Positions 16,876 to 25,358 of a DNA stretch of 64,000 nucleotides are shown here, one piece after another. Under the pieces are notes generated by a model that made no database searches, was not told where the DNA came from, and worked only from the letters and a program-made list of their open reading frames with translations. Origin of the DNA: CAXRDE01 sp964229355 (GTDB lineage Bacteria; Cyanobacteriota; Sericytochromatia; UBA7694). A program made the position numbers and the translations under genes. The stretch is from positions 62,001-126,000 of the forward strand of contig CAXRDE010000019.1 in assembly GCA_964229355.1 (NCBI GenBank). The letters are read 5' to 3'. Position 1 is the stretch's first letter; every line of letters begins with the position of its first letter.

Positions 16876-17962
16876 GCCCATTGCCTGTATTCTATTGGCA
16901 GCCCAATGCACAAGCCTCACCGGCTGTTATCGATTTCAAGCCGAAGAGCGCCCTGCTGCCACTTCAGACGACGCCCATACAGCCATAACCCTTCCCCGGC
17001 CTGACGCCCAACGTTTGTCTCCGCTGCAAGTGCAGCTCCAATTGCAAGCCCTTCACGACATCAAAGTTCCTCTTGATACCATTCAGGCCGGTGATGGGTT
17101 TAACCTGGAGGTTTATAATGAAAGCGAGCTCAGTCTTAAAGGTCTGATGGTTCAACCCGACGGTTATCTTCATTTGCCCTTAATTGGCCCCTTACAAGTG
17201 CAAGGAAAATCTGTAGAACAGGCCCGACAGTATATCGAAACCTCGCTCAAAAAATACATTCGAGAACCCCGTGTGACGCTTTTGCCTTTTCGTTTTGCAG
17301 GGCGCAGTATTACCCTCATGGGCAAGTTCAACCGTCCGGGTAACTACGCCATGGAGCGTCCCTTAAAATTGCTCGAAGCCATGGCCTTCGGCGAAGGTTT
17401 AGCGGTGGGCATTATTAAAAACGACAGTACAGAATTGGCCGATCTCAAACGCGCTTACATGGTGCGTGATGAGCGCCTGTTGCCCATTGACTTTTATGCC
17501 CTGATTAAACAGGGCCAAACCCGCTATAATATTCCCGTTTTGCCCGGCGACTATATTTATATTCCCTCGGTGGCCCAACAAGAGGTATATGTCCTGGGCG
17601 AAGTCCTACAGCAAAATGCCTTTAACTACCGTGAAGGCATGACTCTGTCTCAGCTTCTGGCGTACGGCAAAGGCATACAAACCGGGGCTTACCTGAAGCA
17701 ATTACATCTGATTCGCGGAAGCCTTCAGGCACCCCACCGGTATATTATCGATTATGAAAAGATTTTAAACGGCGCTGCGCCAGACGTTATTATTGAAGCC
17801 GGTGATATTATTTACTTACCCCCCGGCCCCACCCAACAATTTGAGAGCGTCATGAAAACCGTACTTCCCTTACTGCAGAGTGTACAAGGGGGCCTCTTGA
17901 TCTATGAGGTCCTTAAAAACAATCAAAACAATCCCTCGTCCGTCAGGAGTAATAATCCATGA
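16859..17962 (+). CDS. Outer-membrane polysaccharide export lipoprotein (Wza-like, OPX)
   Basis: A 367-residue exporter. The signal peptide ends in a lipobox with SLTGC (Cys about 23), so the protein is lipid-anchored. The Poly_export domain begins at about residue 70, with IQAGDGFNLEVYNESEL and VQPDGYLHLPLIGPLQVQGKS. Two SLBB domains follow (about 150-220 and 240-320), with RSITLMGKFNRPGNY and QEVYVLGEVLQQNAFNY. It forms the outer-membrane channel for the EPS and pairs with the upstream co-polymerase. Its stop overlaps the next gene by 4 bp. Confidence 0.92.
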   Translation: MKAARKPIACILLAAQCTSLTGCYRFQAEERPAATSDDAHTAITLPRPDAQRLSPLQVQLQLQALHDIKVPLDTIQAGDGFNLEVYNESELSLKGLMVQPDGYLHLPLIGPLQVQGKSVEQARQYIETSLKKYIREPRVTLLPFRFAGRSITLMGKFNRPGNYAMERPLKLLEAMAFGEGLAVGIIKNDSTELADLKRAYMVRDERLLPIDFYALIKQGQTRYNIPVLPGDYIYIPSVAQQEVYVLGEVLQQNAFNYREGMTLSQLLAYGKGIQTGAYLKQLHLIRGSLQAPHRYIIDYEKILNGAAPDVIIEAGDIIYLPPGPTQQFESVMKTVLPLLQSVQGGLLIYEVLKNNQNNPSSVRSNNP

Positions 17963-19089
17963 GTCTTTCTCAGCGCGTGTTATTGGTGGAGGACGACGAA
18001 AGTTTGCGCCTCTTGTTAACCCAGATGCTTCTTCAGGAAGGCCTTGAGGTCGATGCCTTTGATAACGCCGAAACCGCCTGGCAACATTATCAAAAAAGCC
18101 ATGCCCTGGACTATCGTTTTTTACTTTTAGACTGGGTTCTACCCGGCAAAAGCGGCCTCGAAATGTGTCAGCAAATTCGCCAGCGCTCCGATAGTGCGGC
18201 CGCATATATCTGGGTCATTACCTCTCGCAATGCTTCTGAAGATTTGTTGCAGGTTTTAGCCGCAGGCGCCAACGAGTACCTGAGCAAACCCCTGGATATT
18301 GATCTACTCACTGTGCGTATTCAGGTGGCCTTGCGTCAGAGCGAGTGGGTACAGCAGCATTTTTTGGCAGAACAGGATCTACGCCAGTACCGAGAAGGCC
18401 TTGAAAATCTTGTGGAAGAACGCACCCAACAAATGCGCGCCCTCTCAGCACGCTTGATTGAAGTCCAGGAGTCGCAACAAAAGCGTATCTCTCGCGAGAT
18501 TCACGATGAGTTAGGGCAGGCCATGACCGCGTTAAAACTCGACTTAAGCTGGATCACACAGCAGATAGAAATGCCTGAAGTCAACCAAAAAATTGAGCGC
18601 ATGTTGCCGCTGGTCAGTCATACCATTCGCACCATTCAGCGTATTTGCGCAGAACTTAGACCAGGCATACTCGACGATTTGGGACTGATTGCCGCCCTGG
18701 AATGGTTAACCCAGGAGTTTGAAGAACGCACCCATATTGCTTGCACGCTGGAGCTTCCCGAAGATATTGCCTTATCTTCAGATCTCAGTGTTGCCTTGTT
18801 TCGTATTACCCAGGAATCTCTTACCAATATCATGCGCCACGCAAAGGCCAATGCGGTGCGCATCGCTCTGACCTATGACGCCCGACAATTGCATCTGTGT
18901 ATCTGCGACAATGGTCAAGGAATGGATATCGAGAACATTCAGAACAACCCCCGTTCCATCGGCATTTTAGGCATTCAAGAGCGGCTCTTACCCTGGCAAG
19001 GCACCCTCGATATTCAAAGTAAACCGGGCGCAGGAACACAAATTCATGTACACCTTTGCCATTTGGAACCACAGGAGTTAACCCCATGA
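17959..19089 (+). CDS. Receiver-histidine kinase (REC + HisKA_3 + HATPase)
   Basis: A 376-residue soluble protein. Residues 1-125 form an intact receiver domain (acidic pair in VEDDE, phospho-Asp in LLLDWVLPG, Lys in YLSKPLD). A coiled coil leads to a NarX/DesK-type HisKA_3 domain with the phospho-His in RISREIHDELGQAM (about 180). The HATPase domain carries ITQESLTNIMRHAKA (N box), CDNGQGMD (G1) and GAGTQIHV (G2). With no transmembrane sensor it must receive its signal through the receiver, perhaps from the large hybrid kinase encoded at 25325-28333. It overlaps the response-regulator gene by 4 bp, so they form a cognate pair. Confidence 0.9.
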   Translation: MSLSQRVLLVEDDESLRLLLTQMLLQEGLEVDAFDNAETAWQHYQKSHALDYRFLLLDWVLPGKSGLEMCQQIRQRSDSAAAYIWVITSRNASEDLLQVLAAGANEYLSKPLDIDLLTVRIQVALRQSEWVQQHFLAEQDLRQYREGLENLVEERTQQMRALSARLIEVQESQQKRISREIHDELGQAMTALKLDLSWITQQIEMPEVNQKIERMLPLVSHTIRTIQRICAELRPGILDDLGLIAALEWLTQEFEERTHIACTLELPEDIALSSDLSVALFRITQESLTNIMRHAKANAVRIALTYDARQLHLCICDNGQGMDIENIQNNPRSIGILGIQERLLPWQGTLDIQSKPGAGTQIHVHLCHLEPQELTP

Positions 19090-19715
19090 CCCATATTGTC
19101 ATCGCTGATGATCATACCTTTGTCAGAGCAGGCTTAAAACAAGTACTCAATGCGCTTGTAGAAATTCAAAGCCTGCGCGAGGTCAGCAATGGCCACGATG
19201 TTTTTACCGCCTTAAGAGAAGCACCCTGTGATGTGCTGATTTTAGACATTAACCTCGGCGACCAAAGTGGCCTGGAGGTCCTGAAACAAGTGCGTCAACA
19301 ACACCCTGAGGTGGCCGTTCTCATTTTGACCATGCATTCAGAAAAACAATACGCTACCCGCATGTTAAAAGCAGGCGCAGCGGGATTTCTTAACAAGGGA
19401 AGTGCGGCCGAAGAATTAGTCAATGCCGTGCGCAAAATAGCCCAGGGCGGCAAGTATATTACCCAGACACTGGCAGAGCAACTTGTGATGGACATGGGCA
19501 AAGTCGAAGCGGAAGAGCCCCACAAACTGCTGTCTGATCGAGAGTTTGAGGTTTTTCGTCTCATTGCCAAAGGCGAAAAAAACAAAGCCATTGCTCAGCA
19601 CCTGTTTCTCAGTGAAAAAACCATCAGCACTTACCAAAGCCGCATTCTTGAAAAAATGAATCTTGAGAACCGCTCGGCCATCATTCACTATGCGCTAAAG
19701 AATAAACTGGTTTAA
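19086..19715 (+). CDS. NarL/LuxR-type response regulator
   Basis: A 209-residue regulator starting at the ATG at 19086 (AGGAG site; ATGA overlap with the kinase stop). The open frame extends upstream only through a TTG. Residues 1-120 form a receiver with IADDHT, phospho-Asp in LILDINLGD and Lys in FLNKGSA. Residues about 145-205 form a LuxR-type HTH with LLSDREFEVFRLIAKGEKNKA and LSEKTISTYQSRIL. It should dimerise on DNA when phosphorylated. It is encoded directly before site C and inside the locus controlled by all the EPS palindromes, so it is the prime candidate to bind them. This target is inference. Confidence 0.9.
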   Translation: MTHIVIADDHTFVRAGLKQVLNALVEIQSLREVSNGHDVFTALREAPCDVLILDINLGDQSGLEVLKQVRQQHPEVAVLILTMHSEKQYATRMLKAGAAGFLNKGSAAEELVNAVRKIAQGGKYITQTLAEQLVMDMGKVEAEEPHKLLSDREFEVFRLIAKGEKNKAIAQHLFLSEKTISTYQSRILEKMNLENRSAIIHYALKNKLV

Positions 19716-19733
19716 ACCCCGTCTTGATCGCGG

Positions 19734-19775
19734 TGTCAGAAAAAACTGACACCGCCCCTCTGCATTGTCTGATAG
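19734..19775 (+). promoter_or_regulatory. EPS-type promoter/operator (site C)
   Basis: The near-perfect palindrome TGTCAGAAAAAACTGACA (19734-19751) is flanked by a further symmetric G-G/C-C pair. It is followed by 17 bp and then CTGATAG (19769-19775). The lipoprotein ATG is 47 bp downstream. A long reading frame that starts here and runs into the lipoprotein is not its real start. Confidence 0.82.
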
Positions 19776-19822
19776 AGCTTCGGAGACACCTTTTGTTTAA
19801 TAAAAGCAGGAGGAAAGCCACC

Positions 19823-20419
19823 ATGAAAAAGCCATCTACTTTGCTTTTTGTCTTACTAGCCATCCCAGTGACCGCGTGCCAGAGTAGCCCGACCCCCACC
19901 AGCGCCCAAAGCAAAGGGGCCTATTTAAGCGGAGGATTTAATGATTATGCTCCCGTGCCCAGAGGGCAGCGCAAGCCTATTTTACCCTCTATCGAAACAC
20001 CCATAAATCAGTCAACAAGTACGTCTCCCGAGGCACAATCCCCACGCCAAGATCAACAACAAGCGGCACGCCCTGCCACCGGCAGTGACATTGAAAACCT
20101 TCAGGTTTCACAAGATTTTGACTATAGCAGCACCCAGGATATTGATTTAAAACTCTTTGTAAAAAACCCAAACAACAAGGCCTATGCCCAGGTTCCTGTC
20201 ACGATCTTTGCTCCTGAAAACAACGAAGTTCTGGCCCAGGGACTCAGCAACTCAGAGGGTTATCTCGAACAGCAGTTTCGGGTTCCTGCCCATTACACAG
20301 AGGTACTGGTCCAGGTCTCAGCCATGGGCATTCCCAACAATATTATCCTTCCGCTGCAATCCTCACGTATTGAAGCCCACTTTGGACCCGAAACCCGTAT
20401 TCACTATGGAGGCCTTTAA
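19823..20419 (+). CDS. Putative lipoprotein with Ig-like C-terminal domain (EPS locus)
   Basis: A 198-residue protein starting at an ATG with a strong AGGAGGAAA site. The signal MKKPSTLLFVLLAIPVTAC ends in a lipobox, with Cys at residue 19. A low-complexity Ser/Thr/Pro/Gln linker runs from about 20 to 100. A beta-rich module with DIDLKLFVKNPNNKAYAQVPVTIF and SEGYLEQQFRVPAHYTEVLV resembles a bacterial Ig/carboxypeptidase-regulatory-like fold. It is the first gene behind site C and lies 3 bp before the LruC-domain gene. A surface-anchoring role is inferred. Confidence 0.72.
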   Translation: MKKPSTLLFVLLAIPVTACQSSPTPTSAQSKGAYLSGGFNDYAPVPRGQRKPILPSIETPINQSTSTSPEAQSPRQDQQQAARPATGSDIENLQVSQDFDYSSTQDIDLKLFVKNPNNKAYAQVPVTIFAPENNEVLAQGLSNSEGYLEQQFRVPAHYTEVLVQVSAMGIPNNIILPLQSSRIEAHFGPETRIHYGGL

Positions 20420-20422
20420 ACC

Positions 20423-22111
20423 ATGAAAAAATCAAGACGTACACCCTATCTTCTGCCACTGGGCCGCACCTTCTTTATGGGCTCATGGCTGGGTCTGACC
20501 CTCAATGCCAATGCGGTAACTCTCACGTCACCCGTACAATGGCAGTTTCTCAACGGTGATTATAAGAGCCAATACGATACGAAGGGCATACCCAATAATG
20601 TAGACGACATTGCCCTCAAAAGCTTCAGTGATGACTTTTGGAGTCGCTTATCGAGCGCGTTACCCGAGCAACAGGACATTCGTCAACACAACCCAGGATT
20701 GATTACCGATGACGCGGGCGCCAACCTGCTGTTGCGAGAAGAAGGAGAAGTATTTTTAACCTTTCTTCATGAAGGAGCTGGCCACTTAAACAGCTTAGGT
20801 TATTTTACCTTCAATGCTGAAAATCCACCTCAAAGCCTGGAAGATATTCAAGAAAAAATCGTCTTTCCCAATGTGTCTTTTTCAAATAGCGGTGGCAACG
20901 CACGGGGACTCAAAAGTGGCCACACGCTGAAAATCGGTAAATTTCCTGCGGGCACACAGATTGGATTTATTCTGGTGTCTAACGGCTTTAATCCTCAGCA
21001 AGGGGTCACTGCCAACGCCAATGCAAGCCAAATTTTCACAACCCTCAAGACCCTCAATCCTGAAGCGAATGACGCCCTAAAAGCGCACACCGTCTTGCTA
21101 TACGACCAGGAAAGCCAACATGTGGTTTTGGGGTTAGAGGACCTGTTGCGTACCAGCCCCAGCTGTGACCATGACTTTAATGATGCCCTCTTCACCGTTT
21201 CATCTAACCCACCTACCGCCATTAATCCAGAGGCCTTAGCGGTATTGGTGGAAAATCCCGATAGTGATCAAGATGGCGTTCCCGACAACCAGGACCTTTA
21301 CCCCCAGGATCCCGAGCGTGCCTTTTCACAACGTTACCCCGAAGACGGGAGCTACCACACCCTGGCCTTTGAAGACAATTGGCCTGCACAGGGCGATTAC
21401 GACATGAACGATTTGGTGGTGCAGTACCGCTATAGCTATATCACAAACGCCCAGGGTGACATTAAGGATTTGACGGGCTTCTACCAGGTGACCGCGAGGG
21501 GTGCTGAGCTACACAATGCTTTTGCCTTAGAAATACCGGGTACAAGCCTCAAGGATCTGGCCAAAGCCACTTTAAGCCAGGGCACCCGCACCGAAAGCGT
21601 GCTGCCCGAGTCAGGTCAAAACCATCTGGTGTTCCAAATTCTAGATGATGCGACCCGGTGGACCCCCGCCACAGGCTGTAAGTTTTTCAATACCGACGCA
21701 GCCTGCTCCACTGACCTTCCCAATAGCTTGAAGTTAGAACTCACCTTTAATAACCCCCTTGGCACTGACATCCTGGGCTTTGCACCTTATAACCCCTTTA
21801 TTTATCGTAAAGATCAACGGGGATTAGAAGTGCATTTGCCCAACCATCAACCCACCCGCAAGGCCAGCAAGGAGCGCTTCGGCAGTCAGGATGATGCCTC
21901 AAATCTCCAAACCGGCAACACCTACAAAACCAAAGGAAATTTACCCTGGGCTCTGAATATCCCCAGCACCTGGAATCACCCCATTGAACACCAGCCCATT
22001 TCAAAAAGCTATTTGCGTTTTAAAAACTGGGCCGAGTCCAGTGGTAGCCTTCACCCCGATTGGTTTTTAACGGATACCTACGCACCCTTTATTTTTAAAG
22101 GAGGACGCTAA
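20423..22111 (+). CDS. Secreted LruC/DUF4114-domain protein
   Basis: A 562-residue secreted protein with an N-terminal signal peptide (about residues 1-33, cut near NANA). A DUF4114-type module lies at about 160-255 and ends in CDHDFNDALFTVS. It is followed by a calcium-loop-like segment DSDQDGVPDNQDLYPQDPE (thrombospondin type 3-like). A LruC-like module starts at about 310 with LAFEDNWPAQGDYDMNDLVV. Such domains occur in large surface or matrix proteins and probably bind calcium. A GGAGG site precedes the ATG. With the preceding lipoprotein it may form the protein part of the EPS matrix. Its stop overlaps the next start by one base. Confidence 0.82.
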   Translation: MKKSRRTPYLLPLGRTFFMGSWLGLTLNANAVTLTSPVQWQFLNGDYKSQYDTKGIPNNVDDIALKSFSDDFWSRLSSALPEQQDIRQHNPGLITDDAGANLLLREEGEVFLTFLHEGAGHLNSLGYFTFNAENPPQSLEDIQEKIVFPNVSFSNSGGNARGLKSGHTLKIGKFPAGTQIGFILVSNGFNPQQGVTANANASQIFTTLKTLNPEANDALKAHTVLLYDQESQHVVLGLEDLLRTSPSCDHDFNDALFTVSSNPPTAINPEALAVLVENPDSDQDGVPDNQDLYPQDPERAFSQRYPEDGSYHTLAFEDNWPAQGDYDMNDLVVQYRYSYITNAQGDIKDLTGFYQVTARGAELHNAFALEIPGTSLKDLAKATLSQGTRTESVLPESGQNHLVFQILDDATRWTPATGCKFFNTDAACSTDLPNSLKLELTFNNPLGTDILGFAPYNPFIYRKDQRGLEVHLPNHQPTRKASKERFGSQDDASNLQTGNTYKTKGNLPWALNIPSTWNHPIEHQPISKSYLRFKNWAESSGSLHPDWFLTDTYAPFIFKGGR

Positions 22112-23367
22112 TGTATATTCCACAGGTGGTTCGCCGCTTAAGCGAAAAAGAATGGGGAGGTACAGAAACCGTCGTTTTAAACACCACCCAACAGCTCTTA
22201 ACCCAGGGCATTCGCAGTGAAATCCTCACAACCCAGGCCATGGATACCAGAGCGAAAACCCGTTTGCATGAGGTAAGTATTCAGCGTTTTGATTACTTTT
22301 ACCCCTACCTGGGGCTTTCGGCTCAGGCCAAAGATCTGCTGGACCGCAAGGGAGGAAATCCCTTTTCTCCGTCGCTGGTACGCTATCTCAAACACCAGGC
22401 CCCTGATCTGATACATGGCCACAGTATGCAACGTATGGCAGGCATGGTGCGACAGGCAGCTCAGGCACTTGGTGTTCCCTATGTGCTCTCTTTTCACGGG
22501 GGTTTTTTTCAGGTGCCGGCGGCCGAAGTCTCTCAGATGAAGGCCCCCGTCAAAGGACGTTTTCATTATGGACGTCTGGTCGATCCCTGGTTGGGTTACC
22601 CCCGCGCCATTCAAGATGCCAGTGGTTTAATTTGTGTGAATCCCGACGAGCAACGCACCATGCAGCGCCAATACCCACGCCAGCGCGTGATCTACTTACC
22701 CAACGGCGTTCACTTGAAAACGCCCGAAGTCGAGCAAGCCTGTGGCATGCGCTTTCGTCAGCAGTATGGAATCCCTGCTGAAATGCCTTTGCTGTTATGT
22801 GTGGGGCGCATTGATCCTCAAAAGGGACAACATGAGGTGATTCCATACTTAAAACACAACCCCCAGACAGGCTATGTATGCATTGGCCCCATTACCGACC
22901 CGGGCTACTCCACACGCTTCACCCAGGAGGTTCAACGCCTCGGTCTTGAAAATCGTGTCTGGATCCTCCCGGGTACCGCGCCAGAATCCCAGGTGCTCGC
23001 CGATGCCCGCGCCGCCGCCCAGGTGTGTGTGGTGCCCTCTCGACATGAACCTTTTGGCATTGTGGTCCTTGAGGCCTGGCGGCAGGGCCTGCCCGTGGTG
23101 GCCCACGCGGTAGGGGGACTCAGCACGTTAATTAACACCCATAAGAACGGCATATTAGCCACCCCTGGACAAAACTTCCAGCACAGCCTGCACACCCAGC
23201 TCACATCACCAGAGCAGGCCAACACCCTGGGAAGAAGGGGTTACGAAACCCTCAAGGGCCAGTATACCTGGGACGCCATCACCACCCAATTGCTCCGATT
23301 TTATCAAGACTGCCAGCTCGACTTTAGTCAACGCAAGAAAGGAAGTTCCCATGTCAAGTTTCACTGA
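22111..23367 (+). CDS. Glycosyltransferase family 4 (EPS)
   Basis: A 418-residue GT-B enzyme. The N-terminus IPQVVRRLSEKEWGGTETVV has the GGTE loop typical of GT4 acceptor domains. The donor half shows PLLLCVGRIDPQKGQHEVIP and the motif SRHEPFGIVVLEAW with the nucleotide-sugar-binding Glu residues. It has no membrane segment. The start overlaps the LruC gene stop by one base (TAATG), and the 3' end overlaps the sugar transferase gene by 17 bp. The sugar cannot be predicted. Confidence 0.9.
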   Translation: MYIPQVVRRLSEKEWGGTETVVLNTTQQLLTQGIRSEILTTQAMDTRAKTRLHEVSIQRFDYFYPYLGLSAQAKDLLDRKGGNPFSPSLVRYLKHQAPDLIHGHSMQRMAGMVRQAAQALGVPYVLSFHGGFFQVPAAEVSQMKAPVKGRFHYGRLVDPWLGYPRAIQDASGLICVNPDEQRTMQRQYPRQRVIYLPNGVHLKTPEVEQACGMRFRQQYGIPAEMPLLLCVGRIDPQKGQHEVIPYLKHNPQTGYVCIGPITDPGYSTRFTQEVQRLGLENRVWILPGTAPESQVLADARAAAQVCVVPSRHEPFGIVVLEAWRQGLPVVAHAVGGLSTLINTHKNGILATPGQNFQHSLHTQLTSPEQANTLGRRGYETLKGQYTWDAITTQLLRFYQDCQLDFSQRKKGSSHVKFH

Positions 23368-24070
23368 TTACCACCACAGTCTGGCCTTGCTGGAAAGGCA
23401 GCGGTACTACGCCCATCAGGATTTTTTCTACACCCTGTGGGAGACCCTTCAACACCGTGGGTTTCACACCCTTAAACGCAGCCTGGATATCGTGGGAGCC
23501 GTGAGCTTATTGTGCTTGCTTAGCCCCCTCTGGATCAGCATTGCTTGTTTGATTTACCTGACAGACCGTGGCCCCGTCTTCTTTTGCCAAACTCGTGTGG
23601 GCCAGCACGGCAAAACCTTTAAGCTCTGGAAATTTCGCTCCATGTACGTGGATGCGGAAGCCCGACGCCAGGAGGTCATGGCCCAGGCCAAAGCCCGGGG
23701 AGAAATGCAAGATTTGCGCTTTAAAATGAAACAGGATCCCCGGATTACCCCCGTAGGTAAGCTGATCCGTCGGCTCAGCTTAGATGAGCTACCCCAAATT
23801 CTCAATATTCTACAGGGCGATATGAGTCTGGTGGGCCCACGGCCCCCCATCCCTGAGGAAGTCAAAGCTTACACCTTCAATGAGCACAAAAGGCTCTGGG
23901 TCAAACCGGGTCTCACCTGCATTTGGCAAGTCAGTGGCCGCAGCGACATCCCCTTTCACCAACAGGTAGAACTCGACAAGGACTATATTGCCAACCAAAG
24001 CTTGCGTCTGGATTTAGAGCTGCTCTATCGCACCGTGGGTGCTGTGGTCACCGGTCGGGGCGCTTATTAA
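23351..24070 (+). CDS. Undecaprenyl-phosphate sugar phosphotransferase (WcaJ/ExoY-like, initiating)
   Basis: A 239-residue monotopic phosphoglycosyltransferase of the Bac_transf family. After the membrane-inserting helix (about 47-70, after KRSLDIVGAVSLL), the catalytic core shows GPVFFCQTRVGQHGKTFKLW and FRSMYVDAEARR. LSLDELPQILNILQGDMSLV and GPRPPIPEEV follow. It lacks the N-terminal transmembrane bundle of WcaJ and is the short ExoY-type form. It would start the repeat unit by moving a sugar-1-phosphate to undecaprenyl phosphate. AAAGGAAG precedes the ATG within the preceding gene. Confidence 0.93.
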   Translation: MSSFTDYHHSLALLERQRYYAHQDFFYTLWETLQHRGFHTLKRSLDIVGAVSLLCLLSPLWISIACLIYLTDRGPVFFCQTRVGQHGKTFKLWKFRSMYVDAEARRQEVMAQAKARGEMQDLRFKMKQDPRITPVGKLIRRLSLDELPQILNILQGDMSLVGPRPPIPEEVKAYTFNEHKRLWVKPGLTCIWQVSGRSDIPFHQQVELDKDYIANQSLRLDLELLYRTVGAVVTGRGAY

Positions 24071-24095
24071 ATTTTTCACTTTATAGGAGTTTCTT

Positions 24096-25358
24096 ATGCG
24101 TATTCTTTGCTTACTCCCCTTTGTTCCTTACCCGCTCAACCGCGGTACAAACCAGCGGATTTATCATTTGGTTCAAGCCCTGGGAACCCGACATGAAGTG
24201 ACGCTTTTGATGATGGAGCACGCCCCTGGCACAAAAATGGCCTCCAGTGCGCCTGCGGAGGAAGCCCTCGCAGCCATGCAGCAGATTGCGCATCGGGTCA
24301 TTCCCCTAAAAACTGACTTGCAACCCTGGCGCTCACTGGGTCAGCGCTGCCTGGATCTTCACCCTGAAACCTTGCGCCACTGGTGGAGCCCTGACTTTGC
24401 CAATACGTTAGAGAAACTCTTACACACAGAATCCTTTGACGCCATTTATTGCGAAGATATTTGCATGACCCAGTATTTAGAAAAGCTGTCAAAACATGCC
24501 CCTCAGCTTCTGGCCCACCTGCCCGTCATTACCGACCGAAACCGTGTGGACAGTGAATATCAAGAAGAGCAAAGCCACTATATCAAAGGGTGGCGCGCCC
24601 GCTTACAGCACCACGATAATCATCTCAAACTTAAGCGGTACGAGAAAAAGCTGCTGCAACAGTTTCCTTACCAGGTGGTCTGCTCTCCCGAAGATCAGCA
24701 CTATCTTAAAACCCAACTCAACGGCTCGTGTATTCAGGTGGTGGGCAATGGCTTCAACGCCAAAACCTTTCAGCCACAACCCTGGTCAACAGGTCCAGTC
24801 CCTGTGATTTGTTTTACAGGCACCATGGACTATGCTCCCAATGTGGATGCCATGCACTGGTTTTTCCAGGCGATTTACCCACGCCTACAGGAGCGCTTGC
24901 CTGCCTTTCAAGTTAAAGTAGTGGGGCTAAATCCCTTACCTGAAATTTTAGAATATGGCCAGTTACCCGGGGTGGAAGTCACCGGTGGCGTACCGGACAT
25001 CGTGCCTTATTATGCCCAATGTGATGTGTATATCGCACCCCTGCGCATCGGCGGAGGAACTCGCCTTAAACTGTTAGAAGCCATGGCCATGGAAAAACCC
25101 ATCGTCACCACGCGCATCGCGGCACAGGGATTGTCTTTAGATCCTGAGCAAGTGTTCTTTGCCGATGAAGCCGAAGCCTTTGCTCACGCGATTGTACGGA
25201 TACTCAGTGCTCCCCACAAAGCGCAACAGAAAGCGCAACAGGCCAAAAAGCATGTCATCACGCATTTTACCTGGCAAGCCCTGGGACAGCAGCTCTGTGA
25301 CTTCGTTGCCTGGTGCCAACACCATCATTTGCGCGATTGCATAAGCGCCTCAATTTGA
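24096..25358 (+). CDS. Glycosyltransferase family 4 (EPS)
   Basis: A 420-residue GT-B enzyme. The N-terminus MRILCLLPFVPYPLNRGTNQ is the typical first strand and glycine/Arg loop. The donor half has VICFTGTMDYAPNVDAMHWF and VYIAPLRIGGGTRLKLLEAM, as in the Stp1/WcaL-like GT4 enzymes that act in EPS synthesis. TAGGAG lies upstream of the ATG. It ends the operon beginning at site C. Its last 34 bp overlap, tail to tail, the end of the large sensor kinase gene. No separate terminator was seen in the overlap. Confidence 0.9.
   Translation: MRILCLLPFVPYPLNRGTNQRIYHLVQALGTRHEVTLLMMEHAPGTKMASSAPAEEALAAMQQIAHRVIPLKTDLQPWRSLGQRCLDLHPETLRHWWSPDFANTLEKLLHTESFDAIYCEDICMTQYLEKLSKHAPQLLAHLPVITDRNRVDSEYQEEQSHYIKGWRARLQHHDNHLKLKRYEKKLLQQFPYQVVCSPEDQHYLKTQLNGSCIQVVGNGFNAKTFQPQPWSTGPVPVICFTGTMDYAPNVDAMHWFFQAIYPRLQERLPAFQVKVVGLNPLPEILEYGQLPGVEVTGGVPDIVPYYAQCDVYIAPLRIGGGTRLKLLEAMAMEKPIVTTRIAAQGLSLDPEQVFFADEAEAFAHAIVRILSAPHKAQQKAQQAKKHVITHFTWQALGQQLCDFVAWCQHHHLRDCISASI

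Noticed and set aside
19724..19822. Upstream extension of the lipoprotein frame
   Set aside because: It runs through operator C. The internal ATG at 19823 has AGGAGGAAA and a perfect lipoprotein signal.
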